Of a stretch of 64,000 bases of DNA, positions 21,316 through 32,277 are shown piece by piece. Each line of letters begins with the position of its first letter. Within the stretch, counting starts at the first letter, position 1. This DNA is from Bactericera cockerelli (Eukaryota > Arthropoda > Insecta > Hemiptera > Triozidae). Location of the stretch: positions 24,344,165 to 24,408,164 of the forward strand of contig CM044965.1 in assembly GCA_024516035.1 (NCBI GenBank). The letters run 5' to 3'. Below the pieces are notes generated by a model. It had not been told where the DNA came from, ran no database searches, and saw only the letters and a list, made by a program, of their open reading frames with translations. A program made the position numbers and the translations under genes.

Positions 21316-22237
21316 TACGAGGTTTGGCTATTAAGTTCGTAGACGCGAGCCGCCACGCAAAAGCTGTCCATGCTAGGAACATATGATGAACATGTTTAGA
21401 CAGCTTCAAGTCTTGTGTTTTCATTGATAGCTGTCACATGTCTGTACTGTAATTAGTTCTGTTGTGACAGCCCGACGCGCAAGACACCTTTTTTAATTTT
21501 GCCGGAATTATGATTGACACAAAAGTTGAGCAACGAGTGATTTTTGAATTTTACGTATAACATGCTGGTGAAATATTTTCTTTGTTAAAGACAGTGTACC
21601 ATAAGTCATGTTTGAAAATATCAACGCTTTATAAGTGGTTTAAACGGTTTCAAGATGGTCAGGAAGATGTTGAGGACGATCCACGTCCTGGTCGCCCCCA
21701 AATCTCAAAAACTGACGAAAACATTGAAAAAATTGTTGTTATGATTCGCTCTGACCGTAAATTAACTCTAGGACTAATGGCTGATACACTTAAAATTAAT
21801 AGATAATGTGTGAGACAAATTTTGCATGAAAATTTCAACATGACAAAAGTTTGCGCAAAAATGGTGCCATGCGCCAGCCCACAGTGCCTTCTCCGTAAAG
21901 ACGTCCTGGCCAAGTACAACATCCCAGTGTTGGAACATCCTTCTTACTTACCCGACCTGGCCTCGTGCGACTTTTACTTATTCCCAAAAATCAAATCTAC
22001 CCTGAAAGGTACCAGATTTGACAGCGTAGATGCCGTTAAGAAAAAACCGGCAAAAGTCTTGAAAGGCCTCACACAAAATGACCTCCACCACTGTATCGAT
22101 CAATGGAAAATTTGCTTAGAACGTTGTAGGGATAGAGGAGGGGAGTACATTGAAGGGGATAACTACTAAAGTTGGGTACGTTAAACACACATCGTTTTAT
22201 GGGAAGAATCTACGAACTTAATAGCCAAACCTCGTAT
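21316..22237 (+). mobile_element. internally deleted mariner element
   Basis: The ends are perfect inverted repeats of 26 bases: CGAGGTTTGGCTATTAAGTT continuing CGTAGA on the left, and its reverse complement ending CCTCG on the right. TA lies at both flanks, the mariner target duplication. It is about 0.9 kb versus ~1.3 kb for a full mariner. It lies inside the left arm of the CMC-like transposon, so it inserted later. Confidence 0.92.
21510..22169 (+). pseudogene. mariner transposase remnant
   Basis: One frame shows the N-terminal helix-turn-helix region (TLYKWFKRFQDGQEDVEDDP, RPGRPQISKTDENI). After a gap it shows the C-terminal part LEHPSYLPDLASCDFYLFPK, then LERCRDRGGEYIEGDNY. Stops interrupt the frame early (after FEFYV) and after TLKINR. 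The middle of the catalytic domain, with the first two aspartates of the DD34D triad, is missing; only the third (PDLASCDF) remains. It cannot encode an active transposase. Confidence 0.92.
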
Positions 22238-22661
22238 ACCTACAAATTATTAGTGGCCACCTGAATTGGGGAAAAATGATCAACTCAACTTACGGGAGTT
22301 CTGCAGCAAAAATGAATGATCTGAGAGCAAAATGTTCGAGAGTAAAATGTTATAAAAATTACCTGAATTACTAAAGACAATTGTTAAACTTTCAACTTTT
22401 CATACCAATTTCACAAAAAACCACTTTTTTGCCCAAATATTTTTCATTTGTACTGTGTGTGTGTCTGTGTGTGTTTGTGTGTACTGTGTGTGTGTGTACT
22501 GTGTGTGTGTGTATGTATGTGTGTGTGTACTGTGTGTGTGTGTATGTATGTGTATGTGTGTATGTATGTGTGTGTGTGTGTTTGTGTGTACTGCGTGTGT
22601 GTATGTATGTGTGTGTACTGTGTGTGTGTACTGTGTGTGTGTAATGTGTGTGTGTATGTGG

Positions 22662-22741
<80 letters not shown>

Positions 22742-22777
22742 ACGATCCTGAACATAACAGTATCGATGCACACACAT
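22238..22777. repeat. (TG)n microsatellite and flanks
   Basis: From about 22,453 to 22,740 lies an imperfect TG/TGTA array ending in ~45 pure TG units. It gives false Cys/Val and His/Thr ORFs. The preceding 200 bases contain nothing recognisable. Confidence 0.9.
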
Positions 22778-23600
22778 AAAGTTATACAAATGAAATATTT
22801 GAAGACATAACTTCAAGCCAAATTGGTACACCGCTCGTGCTTAACATAATCTCGGTCGCATAAACCATGCATTTTTCGTACAAAAAGGCACTTTACACCT
22901 ATTTCCGCATACTTTTTATGTCAACGCAAAATGTTTGCATAAAGTTATACATACAGGAAATTTGAAGACATAACTTCAAGCCAAATTGGTACACCGCTCG
23001 TGCTTAACATAATCTCGGTCGCATAAACCATGCATTTTTCGTACAAAAAGGCACTTTACACCTATTTCCGCATACTTTTTATGTCAACGCAAAATGTTTG
23101 CATAAAGTTATACATACAGGAAATTTGAAGACATAACTTCAAGCTAAATTGGTACACCGCTCGTGCTTAACATAAACTTGGTGGCATGAACCATGCATTT
23201 TTCGTACAAAAAGGCACTTTATACTTAATTCTGCATGCTTTTTATGTCAACGCAAAATGTTTGCATAGAGTTATACATACAGGAAAATTGAAGACATAAC
23301 TTCAAGCCAAATTCGTATACCTCACAGTCTTAGCATAACTGCTATGCTAAACTATTAGCATAAACCATACGTGTTTCGCATATAAAGTAATTGTATGCTA
23401 CTTTACGCATGCATTTCATGCCAATGAGGGCTGTTCGTATAAAACTATACAAACATAAAAATAAGAGCTATAGATTCATGCTAATTTAACATGATTGACA
23501 TTCTTCGTATAGACTTATGTAAAGTCTGCATAATTTTTAGCATAGAAATAGGGCGGTTTGTATGATTTCATGCTAAGGTTTTATGTTTCCAATAAAGATA
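22778..23600. repeat. 164-bp tandem repeat, inner part of left arm of the CMC-like element
   Basis: Units start near 22,778, 22,942 and 23,106, with a partial one near 23,270. Each contains TTGAAGACATAACTTCAAGC, GGTACACCGCTCGTGCTTAA and GCATAAACCATGCATTTTTC. The following 300 bases continue with GCATAA-type motifs. Motif content ties this array to the subterminal repeats at both ends. Confidence 0.85.
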
Positions 23601-23666
23601 GTTGTGTTCGGTTCGATCATTTCTTTTTAAGTGTGACAAGGCAAGGTTGTATTAAGTACGTTCGTA

Positions 23667-23744
23667 ATGTCAGTGAGTGAAATTTTAGGAGACGACGCAG
23701 GCGAAGGAGAGGAATTGTCTGCTAAAAAGTCTAAAATGAAATAG
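23667..23744 (+). CDS. possible 25-codon ORF upstream of the SAM gene
   Basis: ATG to TAG reading MSVSEILGDDAGEGEELSAK then KSKMK; acidic then lysine-rich. It could be a leftover exon, a short upstream ORF or chance. It lies upstream of the TATA box at 23,971, so it is not in the SAM transcript as I infer it. I do not recognise it. Confidence 0.2.
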   Translation: MSVSEILGDDAGEGEELSAKKSKMK

Positions 23745-23968
23745 CTTAATGATAAAATTAAAATCTTGCTTAAGTTTACAGAAATTACACATTAATTTAA
23801 ATTTTACCTACCTATTCTAAAAAAATGTACCCAGTTTCTTATTGTTCACATAGTATCTTAGTTACTTAAAATATTTAGTTCAGCTCAAAATTTGTACCTA
23901 TTATGTAATCTAAATCTTCTTAGTGGAGTGTACCCTCGAAGAGGATTCAACCTTTGATGTTCAAAGGT

Positions 23969-24005
23969 CCTATATAAGCACCTTAACCTGGGTGCAATGT
24001 CTCAT
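23969..24005 (+). promoter_or_regulatory. probable TATA promoter of the SAM-domain gene
   Basis: CCTATATAAGC at about 23,969-23,979 is followed 30 bases downstream by GTCTCATTACTTC, an arthropod initiator-like site. This would give a 5' UTR of about 100 bases before the ATG at 24,103. Confidence 0.5.
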
Positions 24006-24102
24006 TACTTCATTAGTTGCTATCAAGTCAAGTGCTCCTTGGTTCTTCCTCATTAGTTGTTGTCGAGTGCTTGTGTGAGTTGGTTATTCTTGAAGACTCA
24101 TC

Positions 24103-26481
24103 ATGGACAGTGTATCAGTATCAGACCTTCTAACTGCCTGGGGACTACAGCAGTACGTGGAAACATTTGCAAGTAAGTTTTCCTTTATTTCCTTTAACAC
24201 AAAATTGAAATTTCCGACGGTTCGAATCGAAATTTACATTGTTGGCCAGTACAAGTGTTCGACGGTTGTTCGTAATATCCAATTTACTGTTATTCAAAGT
24301 CTTTCCTTTTAGTTATTTCAATTCTTTCCTCGGAAAATTCTCATTTAAATCTGACTCCAGTGTTACCTCTTTAATTTCTTTGTCCTTTAAGAAAGGAAAA
24401 TAATGGAATCGACCAAAATTTTCGATAGTCAGTTTTCATTGCCAAAACACGTTTTTCTCTGTTATCTAATTTGTTTAAAACAAAATATAATATATGAAAT
24501 CAGGTGAGAAATATTAAATGCTGTTTTTCAAATAATTACCTTCGCTATAGTTTTTGAACGTGCCGAAGGAATTTTGCTGTATAGTTTTTATTCCTTAAAA
24601 ATAAAATTTTGATATTATGTTTTGTCTGGTATTAAGGGCTATTTCATTTTGAAAAATTTGGGCCGCCTACCAAATTTGAAAGCCCATATTGGGCATTTTT
24701 TAATGCCAAATTTAATGCCTAACCTGAATACCTGATCAGTTTGATCCACTAGTATATATTGGTACTCATGTCTGTTTCAGATAACCAAATCACCACGGAC
24801 ATTCTGAGGGACATGGAGCCGGCGGAGATGAAACTGCTCATTGACTGTGTTGCTCACATCATCATTCTATGCAAAAAACGGGACGAATGGATTAAACAGT
24901 GTGAACAACAAAGCCAATTCTTACAAGAAGACACCTCGATGATTCAATTTCAACCAAGCACATCACATCAGTTCCCACATGGCCAATCTCTGCAAGACGG
25001 AGGATCGTACACAACTCTAGACAACGTTGGCCATTCTTCAAGTAGTGTCATATTAGATGCATGGAGAACTGCTTCATCGTCTCATTATGACTCTTCACAA
25101 TGGAGTTCTTCGGGGTCTTGGACATCAACACCGGTGGGTGGGCACACCACACCAGTTGTGACACCAGAGTCCGGACTCACGCCAGTCTTGACACCTGGAC
25201 TCACGCCAGCCTTGACACCTGAAGGAACACCAAGCAATGTAACTACAGGAAGCAATATGCCCGACACCTCTAATATCTTTGTGGCACTTGACAAACCACT
25301 GATTCATAGAGCGCTCTCAAGAGTATCAAATTCGCAGAAGCAATCATACCTCAACATGACTTCCTTCATGTCATATGATCGGCAGGCTGTTGCTCAAGCA
25401 ATCATGAAGTACATATTTTCACACTGCCCCCAGCGGACACTTTCAACAATCGACTTCATGAGAATACGGGACCTAATCATAGAACAGTTTCCTTTTGAAC
25501 GAGAAACCTCCACCATCTGGTTCAAATTGTACCGTTCCAATGACAGCGACAATGATCTACCTGAAGCATTTTCTTCAAAGAAAGATAAGCCTTACCGGAG
25601 CTCCACGTCCGGCTTGCTGTATGAAATCTGGCGAAATCTCAGAAATAAAGGAAAGAAGGAAGGTGTCATCGAGTTCAAGAAGCGAAGGCCAAATCAGAAC
25701 CGTGAAAACCAAGAGCAGGAGGACTCGGAGTTGAACAAAAGCATTGCAACAGACACATTCATTACCGTAGGTATGTATATACTTAAACTACAATTCGATA
25801 ACTTATAACAGACCTCAGTAGCCTGATCAATAAGGCGACGGACTCGTAACCTGGAGGTCGGAGGTTCGAGTACCAGGTTAAGCATATATTTGGTAAAGCG
25901 AGTTTGGGTAGTTGTGATCAAAATAGTGATTAGTACAAATAACTAAAAAAAAAATTATAAAAAAATAATTTTATATCTCAGATGTGGGGCTACGTGACTT
26001 TTTTAATAACATGTGTTGTTTTGTTTTCAGAAAACACCGTAGTTCAAAACTATCTGCAATGGTTAGAGACTGCTACTCCAAGTGATTCCTTCGAGACTAT
26101 CAAACTCCGTTGGGAGGAGACATCAAGGGACAGACTCCAATGTTTGCAGGCGGGCAATGAGAAATTTCAATCAATCATCCAGTACTTCAACACATATCGT
26201 ATTCTGCGGGATCCTGAAAGAGGACCTGTGTTGGTAAGTTATTTCTTTTTTGATTTTTGATATTATATGAAATTACATTTTTACAATAAGTCCTTAATAT
26301 TAACTTGAATACTGAATAGATAATTATTATTTACTGACATACGAGTAACATGCCCTAAACAACCCACACTAAGAAAATCGGTGATTTTCTTGTTATGTGG
26401 GATAGTACTATTTTTCTCACTTTATTTTACTTTCAATTCTATTTCTCTCTCTCTCTATCTCTCTCTCTCTCTATCCCTCTC

Positions 26482-26538
<57 letters not shown>

Positions 26539-27355
26539 CGTTTATTTTTTATTTTTCTATTCATTTTTTATTTATTTCGATCTCACTTTCTTTTCTCATT
26601 CTTTATCTCTTTTTCTTTCTCTTGACTATCAATGATAGTTGATTATTTATCTCGTGTGTTCTTCTTTGTTCTAGATAAACATGGACTTTGACATATTGCA
26701 TCCTGGAAGAACAACGTGCTTGATTGAAGGCCTTCTCCATCACAGGGAGAAGATCATCACCCTAGCAAAAGCCGTGAAAGAGAGGGCCTCTCGGAAAGAT
26801 CTTGTATCCAGTGATCTCGTCAGTTTCCTAGAAGAGTTGTCACCCAACGCTAACATGGACGTTCGGACTGCGCAGTGCCTGCTATTGCTGCCCTACCTCA
26901 CATCAGTTCCTGCCACAAAAAAGGTGAAGAGTTACTCTTGGAAACCATCAAGGTCTGAAGTTTGCGAGGGATTCATAATGCATGTGTCCAGTCCTTCTAA
27001 CATAGAAACCTGCAGGGTGAGTCGGATTGAAAAATTGACTAAAATGTACAGACCCACTTTACCCTATGTCATGTATGTAGGTGATTTTAAAAATCCAACC
27101 AATGTTTATTGTGTTGTAGATGACATTCTACAACCTCAAAATTCAATTGTAGCAGCTGTAGATCTTTGTTTCAAGATTTTCTTTGTAACGCATTGTAATT
27201 ACCCAGAAGAGAGTCAACATCTGTGGCTTACACTGCAGCTAGGTTTCTACGAAATATCCACCAAGTATGATAAGATTCATGCACCGACTACTAAACTTTT
27301 AGCTGACCTTGCATTGATGCCTAAAGCAAATAGAGCAGCCAGGGCATCTAGGTAG
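24103..27355 (+). CDS. SAM-domain protein of the CMC-like transposon (4 exons)
   Basis: Proposed exons: 24,103-24,172; 24,781-25,770; 26,031-26,233; 26,675-27,355, each with GT-AG borders (donors A|GTAAGT, G|GTATGT, TTG|GTAAGT; acceptors TTTCAG, TTTTCAG, TTCTAG) and consistent phases. Exons 1-2 form a SAM domain: LLTAWGLQQYVETFA, then DILRDMEPAEMKLLIDCVAH. A Thr/Pro-rich linker with repeated LTP.LTPGLTPALTPEGTP follows. The rest (DFMRIRDLIIEQFPFERETS; INMDFDILHPG...LPYLTSVPATK) resembles uncharacterised proteins paired with transposase-like genes in animal repeat families, from memory and not checked. An S2 SINE (25,811-25,943) and a CT microsatellite (26,441-26,532) lie in its introns. Molecular role unknown. 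Confidence 0.75.
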
Positions 27356-27678
27356 GTAATTTGTCTGCTCAAAGTAGGGGAATGTGGGGACTAAAGGAGG
27401 TTAAGTTTAATTAAATTTCAGACCATCAAAGTCTCGGTTTTACAATCCTCTTTTTGAGCTGTTAAACTTGCTCTATTTTCTGCTCTCTTCCTCCAATATT
27501 TGAAAACATTTTCTTTTTGTCTTTTCCATTTTGCCCCACCTTCCCCTACATGTGTCAGCCCCCTACACAGAATTTTTTTTAATATATTTGTTTTAGTTTA
27601 GTTTACTTGTAGGTACAAATTTTGAGCTCCTTTATCGTATTTTTGTTGTTTTAATCTATTTCAATTTGCTTACTATAA
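27356..27678. other. spacer between the two transposon genes
   Basis: AT-rich, T-rich toward 27,678; possible 3' UTR of the SAM gene and 5' UTR of the next gene. No motif recognised. Confidence 0.4.
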
Positions 27679-28355
27679 TTGTTTACTATGTTCACTTGCG
27701 AGGACTGTCAAAAATTGTTCCAAACTATTTTTTCATATTGTAAGCACATTAAGGACTCATGTCCTGTACGTGCTAGAAATGGTAATTCCTCCCGATTCAC
27801 ATGTGGAGCGCCTTCTTGTCGTCGACATTATTCAAATTTGCATGCACTACGCAAGCATTTGAAAACATTACATCATGATTGTGAACCATCTGAGCTTAAT
27901 GATTCTTTCATACGAGATGATAATCCACTTGCTAGTACTATTTCCATGGAAATTGATGTGTCTCGTGAAATAGCGAACACAGCAAGCTCGGTGAAAGATT
28001 CTTTGCGAAAGTTAGTCACTTCTCTATATGCAAATCCAGGCATTCCAAGAAGTACCATTCAAAATTCTGTAATTAACATTGAAGAATTTTTGACATCCTA
28101 TAATAATCATTTAACCAGGGTTATTGATTTGATAGATAAATCAGGGTTCCCTAAGAGTTATTATCACTTGTATTTAAGAGACTTGTTCGTAGCATCTGAA
28201 AACGAAATGTCTGATCTGAATTCAGACCATAAAAGAATTCTGAGTTTCCAGATTTTGGGAACGTTAATTTTACCCGTTGAAATTACAATAGGGTCTCGTT
28301 TAGATATGGTTAGAAGAGGTTTGTCTCATTCTCCTTGTACTCTTCAGTTGATACC
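27679..28355 (+). pseudogene. transposase-like gene, 5' part (interrupted by Polinton)
   Basis: Open from ATG at 27,679 (or 27,688). It starts with two C2H2-type fingers: CEDCQKLFQTIFSYCKHIKD and CGAPSCRRHYSNLHALRKHL. A helical region follows. The reading frame continues exactly into 45,692 if the Polinton and one copy of its 6-bp duplication are ignored, so the gene was intact when hit. The last codons before the junction belong to the gene; the few after 28,355 come from the Polinton end. N-terminal BED/C2H2-like fingers are usual for transposases and would bind element DNA. Confidence 0.8.
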
Positions 28356-29266
28356 AGTAGAATATATTTAAATGGTCATTTCCCGTAAGCAAGAAAACGT
28401 CATAACTCTGGCCTCGTTTATCCGAGGCTCAACATATTATACTCAAAAGATCCGCCTCGACGACCGGCATCTTTTGGTACCACTTCCACCCCCCTATCTC
28501 AATTCTACCCCCCCCTAGGGTGGTTTATGTACATTATCAAAGAACTCGTTATAAGTCGGGCCTCGTTTATGCGAGACTCAACATATGATACTCAAAAGAT
28601 GTGTTTCGATGAGTTCTATCTTTTGCCCCCATGTCCAGGGTTCGATTCCCATTCAGAGCGCAGTATGTCGTAATCAATATCATACGTGTGTAATGTTCAT
28701 TCTTCGTCGAATTGAAACAACAACAGCAAAGTTAAAGTTAGAGTAAATTCAATGATCTTGATGGGAATCGAACCGAGGACAGAACCTTCAGAGTCCAGAC
28801 TTGAGTGCAGCGTAACCAAGGTCACAGACTGCGATGCTTCGATTCCAGTATGCTAATGAGGTGAGAGACGTTGATGCCGGTGAACCGAGACGTTCGAGTT
28901 CATTCACACTGTGCAACCAGACTTGGAGCTTGGACGCTCATTAGTATTCATACTGGGTGGATGATTTATACTGGGTGTAGGTTATTATTTTTATTTAGTT
29001 AATTATATTAGTCCAGACTTGAGTGCAGCGTAACCAAGGTCACAGACTGCGATGCTTCGATTCCAGTATGCTAATGAGGTGAGAGACGTTGATGCCGGTG
29101 AACCGAGACGTTCGAGTTCATTCACACTGTGCAACCAGACTTGGAGCTTGGACGCTCATTAGTATTCATACTGGGTGGATGATTTATACTGGGTGTAGGT
29201 TATTATTTTTATTTAGTTAATTATATTAGCTTCCCTCAATTCTTCTTCTATAGAAAGAATTTCATT
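28356..29266 (+). repeat. Polinton left terminal inverted repeat
   Basis: Pairs with 44,774-45,685 with few differences; one base is missing here near 28,800 relative to the right copy. It contains a ~217-bp direct duplication (28,794-29,010 and 29,011-29,228), also present in the right arm. Its inner end carries the last ~18 codons of the DUF8207-like gene, so the right arm holds an orphan copy of that coding end. Confidence 0.93.
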
Positions 29267-30376
29267 GTTATGAGCAAGTATATTTCCAGCGGCTTGTGAT
29301 CTTTTCAAAAGTAAAAGCCTCTGAATCAATTCATTAGGATTGTCGAAATATACATATTCCTTATCTTGATTACTCTCTACCATCATTCCTTTTCCATATT
29401 GCATTACTTTTGTTGTTATAGGATCCAGCTGTGTATTCTCTATAATGTTTTTATAGTTACGTTCATCCAATGTGCTAATATTTTCCTGATTTGGTTGTTT
29501 GAGAAACAAAAGTTCCATAAGTCCATGGGTGACTGGATATACTTTACCATCGATAGTAAAGTGTTCGCTGGGTATTTTGGAAAAATGAATTTCTTTCTTT
29601 CCAAGGTAATATTTTCCTTGCTTTGATTTTATACCAGTTGCTTTGTCAATTTCAATCGAATCATTTGATTGTATCCGTTGTAAAAACCGATCAATTAAGG
29701 AGGTTTTTTTAGGTTCAATCTCTTCTTTCCACTCACTCGATGTTGCTTCAAATGGTGGTAGTAGTGATGATGACAGTTCTCTTCTACGTTCCAATAATTT
29801 TCCCCTTTGTAAAGCATCAGCTGATGGTTGTGGTGAGTTTGGCATGGAAATACTGAAACGTTTTTCTCTGAATGGAGACGACGACGAGTAGCCTGGACTA
29901 GGAAAGACCGTTTGATTGTATTGTTTCTGCAATAAATTTCTATCATATTCAATGGGACTACTTGGATAATTTGTTTCGGGCGTTTGAACAGTTGAATCAA
30001 AGTTCCAGCTTTCTAGTGGACTTGCATATTCTGTTTCAGGTGTTCCAGCAGCAGATCTTCCAGACGGACTCTCAAATTTTTTCAAAAGGGAAGGTAAACG
30101 TCTCAGGGAAGCTGTTGTTGGTTCTCGTTTGATGGAAACCGACTGTGATGCTGATTGTTTTTCTTTAATTTTCCTCAAGAAATCAACTTTTTTATCTTTA
30201 AGTTGAACAAGTTTTGTTAATGGTTCAACCACTGGCTTCAAAAAGTCACTAATATTGCCTGTTTTTTCATCTTGTCCAATTTTTAGGGATAACGTTTTCT
30301 CTCGTATGTCTTTCTGCGCGTCACTAATTTTTTTCGCTAAAATTTTAGCCTCACTTAGTTCTTTCGAAAGACTCAT
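29213..30376 (-). CDS. DUF8207-like Polinton protein
   Basis: About 387 codons from ATG at 30,376; a TTG further upstream is less likely. The N-terminus is charged and helical (SKELSEAKILAKKISDAQKD), the middle Ser/Pro-rich with repeated PETEYASPLESW / PETNYPSSPIEY. The C-terminus contains GKYYLGKKEIHFSKIPSEHF, then IDGKVYPVTHGLMELLFLKQ and ERNYKNIIENT, which recalls the DUF8207 domain common in arthropod Polintons (from memory). Function unknown; a virion-associated role is conceivable. Its stop lies inside the left TIR. Likely cotranscribed with the ATPase gene 35 bases upstream. Confidence 0.75.
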   Translation of the reverse strand: MSLSKELSEAKILAKKISDAQKDIREKTLSLKIGQDEKTGNISDFLKPVVEPLTKLVQLKDKKVDFLRKIKEKQSASQSVSIKREPTTASLRRLPSLLKKFESPSGRSAAGTPETEYASPLESWNFDSTVQTPETNYPSSPIEYDRNLLQKQYNQTVFPSPGYSSSSPFREKRFSISMPNSPQPSADALQRGKLLERRRELSSSLLPPFEATSSEWKEEIEPKKTSLIDRFLQRIQSNDSIEIDKATGIKSKQGKYYLGKKEIHFSKIPSEHFTIDGKVYPVTHGLMELLFLKQPNQENISTLDERNYKNIIENTQLDPITTKVMQYGKGMMVESNQDKEYVYFDNPNELIQRLLLLKRSQAAGNILAHNNEILSIEEELREANIIN

Positions 30377-30411
30377 GTCTAATTGTAACCTCAATTGTTA
30401 AGCACCAGGGT

Positions 30412-31101
30412 TTATATATCTACGAAATATTTATCCAAACCACAACGATAGCGTCCGGTATCTGATTCTTTATCCAACACAAGGAAACCATGTTTTTCTT
30501 TCCAACAATACTGACATAGCTCTTTAAACTTTTCGAAAGGTAAATCAGAAACGTGATCGAAATAAATATGTTTCAAGTTTAGTGGATCTTGTTGAAAGAT
30601 ACATAGGAAGTTTGCATTATCCCGAATTAATTGTTTACCGATAGCTGAGTAGGTTTGTGCCAAGAGAATGGTATCTACTAAAAAATGTCGACCTTGAGAA
30701 AAATATTGTTTAATATTATTTTGTTTTTCAAACGCAATGTCATCCATTACAAAAACACTATTTTTCTTTGTTTCACATGGTGGAATCACTTCTTCATTGT
30801 TTGTAAACACTTTGTATTCAACTTCTTTGATTCCTTTCAGCACATTCTCCAGAAATCTGTACTTAGGTTGTTGAAATGATTTCGAGTAAATGTAAACATT
30901 TTCAAACCGTAATCCGTGTGGATGTAACAGAAGAGCCAGCAAGAGATTTGTTTTGCCAGATCCGCTTGGACCGACTATTAAAGCTCGAACACTGTTTGGA
31001 AAAAAATCTCCATGTCTTTTTAATTTTGAATGTACATTCATATCGCTCACAAAATCAAAGTTTTCAACATTCAATTTTTGTTTACAATTTACAGTTTTCA
31101 T
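30412..31101 (-). CDS. Polinton genome-packaging ATPase (FtsK/HerA type)
   Basis: 229 residues. Walker A is ALIVGPSGSGKTNLLLALLL (about residues 41-60); Walker B is SVFVMDDIAFEKQ (about 115-127); a following AQTYSAIGKQLIRDNANFL fits the sensor/arginine-finger region. This is the usual size and motif set of A32-like/adenain-linked packaging ATPases of Polintons and related viruses, which pump DNA into capsids. ATG at 31,101 lies 52 bases from the divergent PLA2-like gene. Confidence 0.92.
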   Translation of the reverse strand: MKTVNCKQKLNVENFDFVSDMNVHSKLKRHGDFFPNSVRALIVGPSGSGKTNLLLALLLHPHGLRFENVYIYSKSFQQPKYRFLENVLKGIKEVEYKVFTNNEEVIPPCETKKNSVFVMDDIAFEKQNNIKQYFSQGRHFLVDTILLAQTYSAIGKQLIRDNANFLCIFQQDPLNLKHIYFDHVSDLPFEKFKELCQYCWKEKHGFLVLDKESDTGRYRCGLDKYFVDI

Positions 31102-31153
31102 TTTCTATATATATATATAAAGCCTTGTTTTCACAGTAATCACTTTATTATTA
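31102..31153. promoter_or_regulatory. divergent promoter between ATPase and PLA2-like genes
   Basis: The 52-base gap contains TATATATATATATAAAG, a palindromic TATA stretch usable on both strands, with almost no room for other elements. A shared bidirectional promoter is inferred. Confidence 0.5.
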
Positions 31154-31885
31154 ATGGTACGCAGACGAGGAAAAGGTCTTTTAAATACTGTCATTGATAA
31201 ATTACCTTTCGAAGTTCACATCCCATCCTACAGATTCTGTGGACCAGGAACAAAATTAGACCAACGAAAAGATCAAGAAGGAATCAATCCATTGGATTCA
31301 GCCTGCAAAGAACACGATCTCAAGTACGCCAACGAAAACGCTGATCGCACACAAGCCGATCGGGAATTGGAAAATAAGGCCTGGCAAAGAGTATTGTCCA
31401 AAGATTCAAACCTATCGGAAAAAGCTGCTGCCTGGTTTGTCACTAACGCTATGAAGGTAAAAAGAAAAATAGGCGCAGGTCTCCGACGCAAAAAGAAGAA
31501 GACAACAATTACTTTTCGGAAACTATCTAAAGCTGCTACAGAGGGAATGAAGTCTGCTGGTAAAAATGATAACTTAAAAGTGATTAGTAAACATGCTTTG
31601 ATGGCTGCACGCAAAGCTAAACGGGGAAATAGAATAAACAAGAAAATACCGAGAATTCTCAGAATACCCAGGACAATGTCAGGTGGATTTTTACCAGCTG
31701 CTATTCCCATACTTGCCGGTTTAAGTGCTATTGGATCGATTGTCGGTGGCGTAAGTGGTATTGCAAAAGCAATCGCAGATTTTAAGACCGCTAGTTCTTC
31801 GGGTGCTGTCACTCCTATTAAGAGTGGACAAGGATTATACATAAAACCCTACTCAAACTATTTTAACGTTTTGTCAAAAAACTAA
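31154..31885 (+). CDS. phospholipase A2-like, membrane-active virion protein
   Basis: 243 residues. Residues ~25-60 hold the viral PLA2 pattern: calcium loop YRFCGPGTKLD and catalytic Cys-x-x-His-Asp in ACKEHDLKY, as in the parvovirus VP1 unique region family. A highly basic middle (KVKRKIGAGLRRKKKKTTI) and a glycine-rich hydrophobic segment (FLPAAIPILAGLSAIGSIVG, residues ~180-205) follow. Such proteins are thought to breach membranes during entry (knowledge). The ORF ends at 31,885, directly before the protease frame. Confidence 0.85.
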   Translation: MVRRRGKGLLNTVIDKLPFEVHIPSYRFCGPGTKLDQRKDQEGINPLDSACKEHDLKYANENADRTQADRELENKAWQRVLSKDSNLSEKAAAWFVTNAMKVKRKIGAGLRRKKKKTTITFRKLSKAATEGMKSAGKNDNLKVISKHALMAARKAKRGNRINKKIPRILRIPRTMSGGFLPAAIPILAGLSAIGSIVGGVSGIAKAIADFKTASSSGAVTPIKSGQGLYIKPYSNYFNVLSKN

Positions 31886-31890
31886 ATGAT

Positions 31891-32262
31891 TTGCCTCGAA
31901 GAGCATTGACAAACAGTGATATTCTGAAAAAGGTTCGTGAAATCAATGTTCCACATTTTCGAGGCATATACAGTTTGGATCTTTTACCACCGAAACCAAG
32001 AAAAAATGAAGTGATGGTTGTTAATCTCGACAGATCAACAGGACCTGGGACTCATTGGATAGCTATGCTGAAGAAAAATAAGCATGCGTTTTATTATGAT
32101 AGTTTTGGCAACTTGCGTCCGCCTGTAGAAATAAGAACTTATCTTGCAGGTTATGAAATTTTCTATAATTATGAGCGACATCAACAATACAGAACAGTCA
32201 ATTGTGGACACTTGTGTTTAAAGTTTATTGTACAAAAAACTATTGAACTGTTTAATAAATAA
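31891..32262 (+). CDS. adenain-like cysteine protease, start codon unclear
   Basis: About 123 codons. The catalytic set of adenovirus-type protease is visible: His in GPGTHWIAML, Asp/Asn region AFYYDSFGNL, Cys in NCGHLCLKF. It would mature capsid proteins at virion assembly. The conserved N-terminus (ALTNSDILKKV...PHFRGIYSLDLLP) is present, but the frame opens with TTG at 31,891 and has no ATG before the middle of the protein. The nearest ATG, at 31,886, overlaps the frame but is out of phase. Non-AUG initiation, splicing or a one-base lesion are possible. Confidence 0.85.
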   Translation: MPRRALTNSDILKKVREINVPHFRGIYSLDLLPPKPRKNEVMVVNLDRSTGPGTHWIAMLKKNKHAFYYDSFGNLRPPVEIRTYLAGYEIFYNYERHQQYRTVNCGHLCLKFIVQKTIELFNK

Positions 32263-32277
32263 ATAAAAAATAAAAAA

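Noticed and set aside
22381..22831. Cys/Val-rich (+) and His/Thr-rich (-) ORFs
   Set aside because: Translations of the (TG)n microsatellite.
31273..31842. 189-codon minus-strand ORF
   Set aside because: Antisense shadow of the PLA2-like gene; no recognised motif, and the sense frame has clear catalytic residues.
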